A DNA stretch of 64,000 nt from Paenibacillus sp. HWE-109 (lineage in GTDB: Bacteria > Bacillota > Bacilli > Paenibacillales > NBRC-103111), in NCBI RefSeq assembly GCF_022163125.1, contig NZ_CP091881.1, positions 1,736,001 through 1,800,000 of the forward strand. The letters run 5' to 3'. Shown here in pieces: positions 1 to 8,337 of this stretch (position 1 is the stretch's first letter; every line of letters begins with the position of its first letter). Under the pieces are notes generated by a model. That model was not told the DNA's origin and searched no databases. It saw only the letters and a program-made list of their open reading frames with translations. The translations under genes were made by a program, and so were the position numbers.

Positions 1-80
1 GGAGTTGGCGCTACCCGGCACTTTATTAGCGAAATGGTGATCATTTGCTTGAAGCAGCGCCTCAGGAATTCGTTAGATTT
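1..80. other. Window edge, no gene seen
   Basis: No coding region is visible in these 80 bases downstream of the cyclase gene. The segment carries a GGAATTCGTTAG string that resembles GTTCGTTAG and GGAATTCGCTAACG strings found in the noncoding DNA around 9.9-10.2 kb, so it may be the edge of a dispersed intergenic repeat. Confidence 0.4.
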
Positions 81-2054
81 TCAGAGTGAGTGTTTTTGCT
101 CGAATAAGGGATATTGAGTTCGTAAGAGTTTCCTCGAAGTTTCCTTCGCATATTTGTTTTGATACATATTCAGTGTGAGGAGCGGCCAAATATAGCGATA
201 ACTGTGATAATCGGTGTAGAGGCAGCCCGGCAACCCTGAGCCTGTGGGATAGCGAGTCGTCCAGTCCTCCAGATGCAGTAGGCTGAGCAATCGCTCTATG
301 CCTTTATCGATCTCGGGCGACGGTTCAGGACTTACGGCGATAAGGGCATCAAGTGCCCATGCCGTTTGGGAGGGAGTGCTGGCGCCGAGCGGCACATATC
401 GTTTGCTGCGGTCGCTGGTGCAGGATTCCCCCCAGCCGCCATCGGCATTCTGAATGCTAAGCAGCCATTGAACGGCGTTCCTGACAGCAGGGTGATCTGC
501 TTCAATTCCCACAGCCGCTAGACCTGTCAGGGCTGACCATGTGCCATAGATATAGCAAATCCCCCAGCGTCCGTACCATGATCCGTTCGCTTCCTGGTTG
601 CTGAGCAACCAATCGGCACCTCTTCCTATGAAAGCATGTTTCCTATCCAAACCTGCGGTTGTCCCAAGGAATTCCAACGTTCTTCCCGTTAAATCAGCCG
701 TAGAAGGGTCAATAGCCGCGTCAGCCGCGCCGTCGATCGGGAACAAGGTGAGCAGCTTGTTGGTGACTCCTTTCTCGAAAGCGGGCCAGCCGCCATCTTT
801 ATTTTGCATAGACAGCACCCAGTTTAAGCCCCGGTTCCAAGCATCGCGGTATTCAGGGTCAACGAGTGATAATCCCCGTATAGCCCTCAGAGCAGCAGTA
901 GTGTCGTCAACATCCGGGTTAATTGCATTGGACTCGGAGAAGCCCCAACCGCCGGGAAGGGGATGAGATACATGAAGGCTCCAGTCGCCTAATAGGGTTT
1001 GCTGAACACGCAACAGGTAATCCATCGATTTGCGAATGGAGGGGTGATCCGGCGATGTGCCGGCTTGCTGGAGAGCGTAAGAAAGCAAGGCTGTATCCCA
1101 AACCGTTGAAGGAGAATTTTGCAGATGAACGTGTCCGTTCAGGTTCCATAGCATCGCCGTTAGGCCGCTGAGTGCATTTGTAATAACAGGGTGCTGCTTA
1201 TCATACCCAAGGGCCAGCAAAGCCATAATCATGAGCAGCGTACAGGAGGAATAGCTGTAAAGCGTTCCATCGGCTTCTATCCGTTTGAGCATATACTGCT
1301 CCGCAGAGTGTATCCCGCGATCACGTAGGAGCCATGGCAGTCCTGACAGTTCCTTCAGGGCGGATTGAATGGTGCTGAGCAGCTCCTTGAGCGTGCGGGT
1401 GGAAGTTAAGTCTTCCCGCTCTGAGTTGTGCCTCTCAACAGACGTCCAGTCATTGCGGGTATACAAATCGGATAGATCAGGTGTAGCGGCGTTGCGCTTG
1501 CTGAAACCTAGATTCGCCATTATTAAAATTGGTGTAAAGTGAACGCGCGCATATCCGGAAAAGTCGAAAAAACTGATCGGTGAGGAAGGAGGCAGCAGCA
1601 AGAATTCCGGTGGGATTTTTAGCGAAGTTGGCCATGGGGATTGTCCGGTAGCTGCTAGAAAAGCATGGGTGAGGACCGTTTTCACTTGCTGGAGGCCACC
1701 CTTGGAGAGGATGAACTTTGCTGCTTTTAGCATCGATTCGTCCGTTTTCTGGCTATAGCCGGAATACAACAACGCGTAATAGGCATCAACTGTGGCGTCT
1801 AGGTTACCGTCTTCTTCATCCTGGTAGACCTTCCAGGCGCCATTCGTTTCCTGCTTGGAAAGGATTCGGTCATGGAGCTGCCTGATCAGCGTCTCCTGCG
1901 GTTGTTCCAACGTCTTAAGGACAATAATCAAGTAGGCATCTGTCAAAATACCATTTTCAAAGCAAAATCGCCAAGAGCCGTCTTCTTTTTGTACACGTTC
2001 GAGCATGCCGGTCATGCGGTGTATTTCCGCGGCAACGTCCCTCCAAACAGGCAT
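81..2054 (-). CDS. shc: Squalene-hopene cyclase family protein
   Basis: This 657-residue protein belongs to the squalene-hopene/sporulenol cyclase family, which protonates a linear C30-C35 isoprenoid and folds it into a polycyclic triterpenoid at the membrane. The protonating DxDD motif is visible as PDVDDTTAALR near residue 378, where the Alicyclobacillus enzyme has it. Several QW-type repeats are present (NKDGGWPAFE, EANGSWYGRWG, NADGGWGES). The length fits the family (about 630-660). A squalene/phytoene synthase-like gene lies divergently upstream, so the pair likely makes and cyclises squalene or a relative. Whether the product is a hopanoid or a sporulene-like lipid cannot be read from the sequence. 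Confidence 0.95.
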   Translation of the reverse strand: MPVWRDVAAEIHRMTGMLERVQKEDGSWRFCFENGILTDAYLIIVLKTLEQPQETLIRQLHDRILSKQETNGAWKVYQDEEDGNLDATVDAYYALLYSGYSQKTDESMLKAAKFILSKGGLQQVKTVLTHAFLAATGQSPWPTSLKIPPEFLLLPPSSPISFFDFSGYARVHFTPILIMANLGFSKRNAATPDLSDLYTRNDWTSVERHNSEREDLTSTRTLKELLSTIQSALKELSGLPWLLRDRGIHSAEQYMLKRIEADGTLYSYSSCTLLMIMALLALGYDKQHPVITNALSGLTAMLWNLNGHVHLQNSPSTVWDTALLSYALQQAGTSPDHPSIRKSMDYLLRVQQTLLGDWSLHVSHPLPGGWGFSESNAINPDVDDTTAALRAIRGLSLVDPEYRDAWNRGLNWVLSMQNKDGGWPAFEKGVTNKLLTLFPIDGAADAAIDPSTADLTGRTLEFLGTTAGLDRKHAFIGRGADWLLSNQEANGSWYGRWGICYIYGTWSALTGLAAVGIEADHPAVRNAVQWLLSIQNADGGWGESCTSDRSKRYVPLGASTPSQTAWALDALIAVSPEPSPEIDKGIERLLSLLHLEDWTTRYPTGSGLPGCLYTDYHSYRYIWPLLTLNMYQNKYAKETSRKLLRTQYPLFEQKHSL

Positions 2055-2252
2055 TTCTCGTCCACCTGCCTATTCCAAAACGAATTTAGATTCATCTCTC
2101 CATCTTATGAATCTCGCGGAAGATCATGCGATGAACTTTACTTTAACTTAATCGCCACGCCGATATTTGGATTGACATTATCAAAGTGTGTTATGATAGG
2201 TAGTAAACTATGAATAAGTCAAAAGCTAAGCGCATATTTGGAGGTAATTGTC
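2055..2252. promoter_or_regulatory. Divergent promoter region of shc and the squalene synthase-like gene
   Basis: About 200 bp separate the two divergent triterpenoid genes. On the plus strand TATGAT at 2192-2197 is preceded by TG at the extended -10 position; a TTGACA at 2172-2177 is only 14 bp upstream, too close for a standard -35. A clear Shine-Dalgarno GGAGGT lies at 2240-2245. Confidence 0.35.
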
Positions 2253-3059
2253 ATTAATAACACCGCACTGACCGATGCACTGACCATGTTGAAGAAAACG
2301 AGCCGTACTTTTTATATCCCCATAAGCCACTTGGATGCGGGACTGAAGGAGGCTGTATCCTCTGCATATTTGTGTATGCGGGCCATAGATGAGATTGAGG
2401 ATCATCATGAACTGACAGATGAATTGAAAGTGAAGCTCTTGTTTGGCGTTAGCGAAGTATTTCAAACTTCAGATTTGAAGGAAGCTACACAGAAACTGTT
2501 CGCTCCATACGAGAAGAATCTCCCTGATGTGACGCTGCAGCTGAATGATTGGTTCATTCTTTGTCCGACGACAGCAGCGCCAATTGTCTTTCGCTACATT
2601 GCCAAAATGGCCTTCGAAATGGCAGAATGGGTGCAAAAAGGGTGGCATATCCAGACAGAAGAGGATTTGGATCGTTATACCTACAGCGTGGCAGGCATGG
2701 TTGGAGAAATGTTATCCGAACTTTGGTTATGGCATGACGGCACCAAATCTGATTTAACGAAGGCGGTTGCCTTTGGACGAGGTTTACAGGCGGTAAATAT
2801 TCTTAGAAATCAAAAGGAAGATGCGGAACGCGGTGTGAGTTTCTTTCCAGATGGATGGGGATTCAAGGAAATGCAGCAGTATACACGCCGCAACTTGCAG
2901 ATCGCTGATTCGTATGTAGCTGATCTGAAGAATGGGCCGGCTTTGAAATTTTGCAAGATCCCATTAGCGCTGGCTCATGCAACCGTAAACCTCATCTCCG
3001 CAGGCGGGAACAAGTTGACAAGAGATGCTGTATTGAAAATAGTGAGCCGCGTAACATGA
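2253..3059 (+). CDS. Squalene/phytoene synthase family protein
   Basis: This protein of about 268 residues belongs to the squalene/phytoene synthase family, which condenses prenyl diphosphates head to head. The first aspartate-rich motif is present (CMRAIDEIEDH). The second reads NILRNQKEDAERG, where the usual first aspartate of DxxxD is asparagine. The gene is divergent from the cyclase gene and probably supplies its substrate. The start is unusual: the only good Shine-Dalgarno, GGAGGT at 2240-2245, is 7 bases before an ATT codon at 2253. A TTG at 2238 overlaps that site, and the first in-frame ATG (2286) would leave only five residues before the conserved SRTFY. The family is clear; farnesol synthase, as proposed for YisP, or squalene synthase activity is open. 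Confidence 0.8.
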   Translation: MNNTALTDALTMLKKTSRTFYIPISHLDAGLKEAVSSAYLCMRAIDEIEDHHELTDELKVKLLFGVSEVFQTSDLKEATQKLFAPYEKNLPDVTLQLNDWFILCPTTAAPIVFRYIAKMAFEMAEWVQKGWHIQTEEDLDRYTYSVAGMVGEMLSELWLWHDGTKSDLTKAVAFGRGLQAVNILRNQKEDAERGVSFFPDGWGFKEMQQYTRRNLQIADSYVADLKNGPALKFCKIPLALAHATVNLISAGGNKLTRDAVLKIVSRVT

Positions 3060-3072
3060 TGATCGGAAGGAA

Positions 3073-3105
3073 GGGGCAGGTGCCGCGGCAGTCTGCTCTT
3101 TTTTG
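3073..3105 (+). terminator. Rho-independent terminator after the squalene synthase-like gene
   Basis: A GC-rich hairpin (GGGGCAG paired with CTGCTC around GCCGCGGC) is followed by six T residues, 13 bases after the stop codon. Confidence 0.7.
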
Positions 3106-3225
3106 TTGTACAAGCCAAGTGGATGGTATGAAAGGGACAAAAGTGGCTGATGATATTTATAGATCATTCAGCTATACTTTCCTCATAGACATATGGACTA
3201 ACAAAATGGATCAGAGGGGTGTCTT

Positions 3226-3444
3226 ATGAACTTATATGCCTATTACATCATATTTGCGGTTATCTTGCTGTTCGGTTCTGTTGCTACGGTTATGATCGGG
3301 ATTTCGCGCAAGAATCAGGACGGGGATCAAACGTATTTTCAAAAAACAGGGGTAAAATGGGTGCGACTTACTGCTCTCTATGTCATTGCGATTGCGGCAG
3401 GGTTGTTGGCCTTATTAGCTTATATACGGTACGCTGTTGAATAA
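3226..3444 (+). CDS. Small two-helix membrane protein of unknown function
   Basis: I do not recognise this 72-residue protein. It shows two hydrophobic stretches long enough to cross the membrane (about residues 5-25 and 47-66), joined by a polar loop with KNQDGDQ. A good ribosome binding site (GAGGGGTG) precedes the ATG. It is transcribed alone, between two hairpin terminators. A +1-frame reading of the same DNA is a shadow with poor composition. Confidence 0.5.
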   Translation: MNLYAYYIIFAVILLFGSVATVMIGISRKNQDGDQTYFQKTGVKWVRLTALYVIAIAAGLLALLAYIRYAVE

Positions 3445-3491
3445 AGATGACAACGTCTTCGGGATTGAATTCGAAGACGTTGTCATCTTTT
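3444..3491. terminator. Bidirectional terminator between the small membrane protein and the MocR gene
   Basis: An 18-bp perfect stem (AAGATGACAACGTCTTCG at 3444-3461 with its complement at 3472-3489) encloses a 10-base loop. A-runs and T-runs flank it on both sides. It lies between two convergent genes and can serve both; the last bases overlap the stop codon of the minus-strand gene. Confidence 0.9.
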
Positions 3492-4941
3492 ACTTACAAT
3501 GGATGTCCAAAGCTTCTTTCAGATAACAAAGGCCAGGAAGGATCTCATCGAAATGAGGTCTCGCATAACTGATACGAATATGACCTTGATCAGAACCATA
3601 AACACTACCCGGAACAAAGAGCACGCCTCGTTTGATGGCCTCATCCAGCAATTTGAAATCATCGACTTCCCGGTTGATTTTACACCAAAGATTAAGCCCG
3701 CCCTGCGGCAACGTATAGGACATATAATCGCCCATAATCGTTTGCAAACCTCGAACCATCTCATTTCTTTTCTTTTCTAATTCTCTTCGCAAGGCCTTCA
3801 GATGATTCTCGAAATGCCCTTCGGAAATAAATTGTTCAGCGATCCATTGCGGAATCGTACTCAAGCCGAAATCCATTTGCTGCCGTGCGTCAGTTAAGCG
3901 ATCAACAACGGTTTGAGGAGCCAGCAGCCAGCCAATGCGTAAGCCGGAGGCGGCAATTTTGGAAAGGGATCCTATGTACAAGACATTGCCGGTTTTATCC
4001 AATGACTTCAAGGTAGGCGGAGGGTTCCCATCCAGAGCTGTGAGTGTAAAAGGATCGTCCTCAACGATCGGAATTCCGAGATCGGAAGCAATCTCGAGCA
4101 AGCGGATTCTGCGCTCGGTCGCCATGATGCTGCCTGTGGGATTCTGAAAATTAGGATTCAAAAAGATCATGCGTATACGGTGCTGTCGGTATAACGTAAT
4201 CATATCCTCGGGATTAATGCCATGCTCATCGACAGGCAATCGAAATAGACGTAATCCTGCGGATTGAAACATGGGCAAGGAATAACTGTAAGAAGGATCC
4301 TCGATGGCAACCGCGTCGTTCGGGCTAAGGAGACATTGAGTGATCAAATACAAGGATTGCTGAGAGCCTGATGTTATCAGAATGGAAGCATCTGTACTCT
4401 GAATCTGCAAGTGCTCCTCTAGAAACGAGACAAGCGTTTGTCTCAGAGGGCGATAGCCCTGCGGGTCTTCATAGCCCAGTTGTCCAAGGAAGGGATGCTC
4501 TTGCAGCAGGTTGCGTATGGTGTCCGCAGGAAATAAATCATTCGATAATTCCCCGCTTGCGAAGTCGATGATCCCCGTCTTTTTGCGCAGTTCCTCACGA
4601 ATTCTGCGAATGAAAGGAAGATTCGGAAGGAAGGTACCGCCTTCGACATAGGTTTTCCAATTCGGAGTTTGTTTAGGCGTAAGCCCCCATTTATGTTTCG
4701 TCACCCGTGTGCCGCTTCCTTGAGCGCTTTCAACGATGCCGGAAGCCCGCAGTTCCTCGTAGGCAAGGACAACGGTGCTGCGGTTTACTCCGAGCAGGTT
4801 AGCCAGCTTTCTCTCTGAAGGCAGCACACTTCCAGGCGGAAATTCACCGAAAGAAATTCTGCGTTCCATGTAATCTGTTATTTGCTGGTAAATAGGTTTT
4901 CTAGTTGATCTATCTGGTTTCCACATGACTAAGTTCATCAC
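3490..4941 (-). CDS. MocR/PdxR-type GntR regulator with aminotransferase domain
   Basis: The 483-residue protein joins an N-terminal GntR winged helix (about residues 12-80, with PPGSVLPSERKLANLLGVNRS) to a fold-type I PLP aminotransferase domain. The PLP-binding lysine sits in YIGSLSKIAASGLRIGW. MocR proteins are dimeric transcription factors that sense PLP or amino compounds; this one has no divergent target gene, so its regulon is unknown. The start is tight: TATACT lies only about 13 bases upstream of GTG/ATG, so the mRNA may have almost no leader. An AraC gene on the same strand ends upstream. Confidence 0.94.
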   Translation of the reverse strand: MMNLVMWKPDRSTRKPIYQQITDYMERRISFGEFPPGSVLPSERKLANLLGVNRSTVVLAYEELRASGIVESAQGSGTRVTKHKWGLTPKQTPNWKTYVEGGTFLPNLPFIRRIREELRKKTGIIDFASGELSNDLFPADTIRNLLQEHPFLGQLGYEDPQGYRPLRQTLVSFLEEHLQIQSTDASILITSGSQQSLYLITQCLLSPNDAVAIEDPSYSYSLPMFQSAGLRLFRLPVDEHGINPEDMITLYRQHRIRMIFLNPNFQNPTGSIMATERRIRLLEIASDLGIPIVEDDPFTLTALDGNPPPTLKSLDKTGNVLYIGSLSKIAASGLRIGWLLAPQTVVDRLTDARQQMDFGLSTIPQWIAEQFISEGHFENHLKALRRELEKKRNEMVRGLQTIMGDYMSYTLPQGGLNLWCKINREVDDFKLLDEAIKRGVLFVPGSVYGSDQGHIRISYARPHFDEILPGLCYLKEALDIHCK

Positions 4942-4970
4942 CTTTTTACTAGTATAACATTCTCAGGCGA

Positions 4971-5810
4971 TCATCGGACAGCATGCATCCTTCGAAAAGC
5001 GTTAGGCGTTAATCCCTCACTGTTCTTAAATAGCTTGATAAAATAGCTGGGACTCTCAAAACCGACCTGCTCAGCGATGTATCTAACTTCCATTTCGGGT
5101 ATTTGTTGAAGAAATTCCTTCGCTTTCTGGATCCGGTAGCGATTGATATAGGCGAAGGGCCTTATGCCTAATGTCCGCTGGAATAAAACACAAGTATAAT
5201 GCGGTGTAACTTCCAATTGATCGGCTAAATTCTGCAGGGTAATAGGCTTGCCATAATGCTTCTCGATATAGTCGATAATTGGTTTTAATTGTTCGAAATG
5301 CTCATGATTGGAACGGTTGTCGGAAGCGGAAGTATACCGAAATAAATCAAGGAGCAAACCATACAACAGTTGGGAACCCTCGTAGCTCGAAAGATGGTTT
5401 TTGTGCCTGTTGTACCTATGATTGATTTCATTAATTCGTGCCTGCAGAACTTCCGGTTTGGTTATATACAGCACGATGGATTCAAAAAAATGCAGCGAAT
5501 GAAGGAGAGATTCGGCGAAATTGCCATTAAATTCAACCCATTGTACGGTCCAAGGTTCACTGATTGGGAAATAGCGATGAGGCACTCCCGGATACAATAG
5601 CATGCCTTGACCTTGAGATAACGTTAGCGACTTACCGGCAATTTCGAGAATGCCTTGTCCGGAGAAGCATTGAAACCATTGAAATCCCTTATATCCATCT
5701 TTTCTGGCCACTTGCGGTTGATTCTCCCAGTAGCCAGTCGATACGAGATAGAGGGGTAAATGAAAGTCAATATCCGTTAGTAAATTCCAGAAAAAATGCT
5801 TATTTTCCAT
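4971..5810 (-). CDS. AraC family transcriptional regulator
   Basis: This 279-residue protein has an N-terminal cupin-like sensing domain (about 20-130, with GILEIAGKSLTLSQGQGMLLYPGVPHR) and two C-terminal AraC helix-turn-helix motifs (about 180-279, ending YFIKLFKNSEGLTPNAFRR). It is divergent from the GH2 glycosidase gene, so it most likely activates that gene in response to a sugar. I placed the start at ATG 5810 (MENKHFF) because AAGGGATGG lies just upstream; reading frames from TTG 5828 or ATG 5819 are possible but place the start inside or upstream of the ribosome site. Confidence 0.92.
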   Translation of the reverse strand: MENKHFFWNLLTDIDFHLPLYLVSTGYWENQPQVARKDGYKGFQWFQCFSGQGILEIAGKSLTLSQGQGMLLYPGVPHRYFPISEPWTVQWVEFNGNFAESLLHSLHFFESIVLYITKPEVLQARINEINHRYNRHKNHLSSYEGSQLLYGLLLDLFRYTSASDNRSNHEHFEQLKPIIDYIEKHYGKPITLQNLADQLEVTPHYTCVLFQRTLGIRPFAYINRYRIQKAKEFLQQIPEMEVRYIAEQVGFESPSYFIKLFKNSEGLTPNAFRRMHAVR

Positions 5811-5934
5811 ATCAACCATCCCTTGCAAATATTAATATTATTATATTAAGGTAAATATCCTTTGATTGATGATGGTTTTATTGAGGCATATAATTATCAA
5901 TAAAATTATATTCAGGTGAGGGAGAGACGTCAAT
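5811..5934. promoter_or_regulatory. Divergent araC / GH2 promoter region
   Basis: On the plus strand TTGATG (5866-5871) and TATAAT (5889-5894) are spaced by 17 bp, a good sigma-A promoter for the GH2 gene. The rest is very AT-rich and would hold the AraC operator. Confidence 0.55.
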
Positions 5935-8316
5935 ATGCCGCTTCAATCTGCAAGAGGTAGAGAAAGCTTCGATAAGGACTGGTTTTTTCACAAAGGGGAT
6001 ATCCCGATCAAGTATGCCGTCAAAGCTGGGATGACTGGAGGCATCACGGATTGCGGGAAGCGAGAGGAGGGAGACTGGCTGGAAATCGCTTATGTGGATA
6101 AGGATACGGGAGATATCCCGATCCCTAAAGACTGGCAGCGTGTCCAGATACCTCATGACTGGGTTGTGGAAGGAAGCGCTGTCAACGACCCGGATTTAGG
6201 AAGCCGACCAGGCAGTCATGGTTATTTGCCCACAGGCGTCGGCGTATACCGTAAAATGTTTGCGATGCCATCCGATGATCTCGGGAAAAAGATAACGGTT
6301 CATTTCGATGGTGTTATGGGGGTAAGCACAGTCTGGTTGAATGGTCATCTGCTCGGTACGCATGAGAGCGGATATACCGAGGTTTATTATGACATTTCGG
6401 ATAAAATACGGTACGGAGACGAAGGGCTCAACGTTATTGTCGTCAAGGTAGATGCTAACCGTTATGAGGGTTGGTGGTACGAAGGCGGAGGGATCTACCG
6501 GCATACGTGGCTGCAAAAAACGGATTGTTTGCACGTCGCTCATTCGGGCACATATGTCACCACACCGCGCGTGTCAGAGGAGTCGGCTGACGTACTTGTC
6601 CGCACGATCATACATAACGAGTATGAGCAGGATCAGACATGCGAGCTTAGATCTACAATTGTAAATAACCACGGGATAAGGGTCGCCAACTTTACAGAAA
6701 CCATAACTGTGCCTTGGCTGGATCAAATGGAAACAGAACATAAGCTTAGCATCACGGCTCCCCAACTATGGTCACCAGAGCACCCAAATTTATATAAATT
6801 AATTACGGAAGTCATTGTTAACGGGCAGCAAGTAGATTCGTATGAAACGATGTTCGGCGTTCGCACGATCGCTTTTACAAGAGATGGTTTTATTTTAAAC
6901 GGAAGGCCTACACTGATTAAAGGTACGTGCAATCATCAGGATTTTGCAGGCGTCGGCGTGGCCTTGCCGGAAGCGGTGATCGCTTACAAACTTCAATTGT
7001 TGAAGGAAATGGGGTGTAACGCGTACCGAAGCGCTCATCATCCCCCTACACCTGAATTATTAGATATGTGCGATAGGCTTGGCCTGATGGTCGTTGATGA
7101 GAACCGCCTGCTGGATAGTTCACCGAGTGGCATGGCCGATCTTCAGAATTTAATTAAAAGGGATCGCAATCATCCCTCGATTATTATATGGTGTATGGAG
7201 AATGAAGAAATCCTGGAGGGGAAAACCACGGGAGCGCGAATACTGCGCTCATTGGCGAATGTGACCCGTAAGCTGGACCCAACCCGGCCTACGATGGCCG
7301 CGATGAATCATGGCTGGAACGGAGAGGGCTACAGTGATCAAGTGGATATAGTCGGCTACAATTATGGACAAAGAAACCAACAGGATATCAACGATCATGC
7401 CGCCTATCCGTCTAGAATTATGCTGGGAAGTGAGAGTGCAAGCAGCACAACGACCCGCGGCATCTATGAACTCGATAAGGAGAGAGGATATTGTCCTGCC
7501 TATGAGGGCGTCTACATGCCTTCATGGTCTTGCACGGTTGAACAAGCATGGAACGATGTCTTGAACAATCCCTTTCTAACGGGCGTATTTCTTTGGACAG
7601 GCTTTGATTATCGAGGAGAACCCACCCCTTACAGTTGGCCTTGTGTGAACTCCCATTTTGGCATCATGGATACTTGTGGATTTCCCAAAGATGTGTATTA
7701 TTATCTCAAGTCCGTATGGACACCAGAGCCGATGATTCACATCATGCCACATTGGAATTGGGGGGACCGTATTGGAGAGTTGATCGATGTATGGGTTTAC
7801 AGCAATGGCGAACAGGTTGAGCTCGCATTGAATGGACGAAGCCTTGGCATGAAACCGATGGTCCAAGGTGGACACTTAACATGGCAAGTACCTTATGAAC
7901 CAGGTGAACTTAGCGCAATAGCCAGACAGGATGGCCAAATTATTGCTGTGAAAAGAGTCCAAACAACCGGCACTCCTGCTGTCCTTCATATGGAACCTGA
8001 TCGACGTATTGTTCAGGCAGATGGTGTTGATGTTTGTCTTGTCAGAGTATCGATTCGCGACGAGAGTGGCAATGTCGTTCCGACCGCTGATCAAGAAGTG
8101 ATGTTCGCAGTGGAAGGACCAGGCGCCATCCTGGGCGTAGGCAATGGAAATCCCAGCAGCCATGAACCGGATAAAGCGAATCGCCGCAGAGCTTTCAACG
8201 GATATTGCTTGCTTCTCATTCAATCCAGCTTGTTAGCTGGCGAGATCGTAGTGACCGCGACATCGACCGGTTTAGCAGCTGCGAAACTTTCTATTTTGGC
8301 TGAACCGTCAGCTTAG
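5935..8316 (+). CDS. Glycoside hydrolase family 2 protein (beta-galactosidase/beta-glucuronidase type)
   Basis: The 793-residue enzyme has the GH2 order: jelly-roll sugar-binding domain (1-195), immunoglobulin-like domain (200-305), TIM barrel (about 306-600), then DUF4982-like and Ig-like C-terminal domains. The acid/base glutamate is E424 in WCMENEE and the nucleophile is probably E500 in MLGSESAS. There is no signal peptide, so it acts on imported oligosaccharides. An esterase gene follows 21 bp later, and the AraC gene upstream is the likely regulator. GH2 covers beta-galactosidase, glucuronidase, mannosidase and others; the substrate is not decided by these motifs. Confidence 0.92.
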   Translation: MPLQSARGRESFDKDWFFHKGDIPIKYAVKAGMTGGITDCGKREEGDWLEIAYVDKDTGDIPIPKDWQRVQIPHDWVVEGSAVNDPDLGSRPGSHGYLPTGVGVYRKMFAMPSDDLGKKITVHFDGVMGVSTVWLNGHLLGTHESGYTEVYYDISDKIRYGDEGLNVIVVKVDANRYEGWWYEGGGIYRHTWLQKTDCLHVAHSGTYVTTPRVSEESADVLVRTIIHNEYEQDQTCELRSTIVNNHGIRVANFTETITVPWLDQMETEHKLSITAPQLWSPEHPNLYKLITEVIVNGQQVDSYETMFGVRTIAFTRDGFILNGRPTLIKGTCNHQDFAGVGVALPEAVIAYKLQLLKEMGCNAYRSAHHPPTPELLDMCDRLGLMVVDENRLLDSSPSGMADLQNLIKRDRNHPSIIIWCMENEEILEGKTTGARILRSLANVTRKLDPTRPTMAAMNHGWNGEGYSDQVDIVGYNYGQRNQQDINDHAAYPSRIMLGSESASSTTTRGIYELDKERGYCPAYEGVYMPSWSCTVEQAWNDVLNNPFLTGVFLWTGFDYRGEPTPYSWPCVNSHFGIMDTCGFPKDVYYYLKSVWTPEPMIHIMPHWNWGDRIGELIDVWVYSNGEQVELALNGRSLGMKPMVQGGHLTWQVPYEPGELSAIARQDGQIIAVKRVQTTGTPAVLHMEPDRRIVQADGVDVCLVRVSIRDESGNVVPTADQEVMFAVEGPGAILGVGNGNPSSHEPDKANRRRAFNGYCLLLIQSSLLAGEIVVTATSTGLAAAKLSILAEPSA

Positions 8317-8337
8317 CGTAAGAGAGGAGAGAGATCA

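Noticed and set aside
598..1171. Plus-strand frames within the cyclase gene
   Set aside because: Shadows of a gene with full-length family motifs on the other strand.
4949..4966. ACTAGTATAAC string near the MocR start, like the shared promoter motif
   Set aside because: It lacks the CTTAAA part, has no -10 at the 29-bp position and no gene on that strand; on the minus strand it is the TATACT -10 of MocR.
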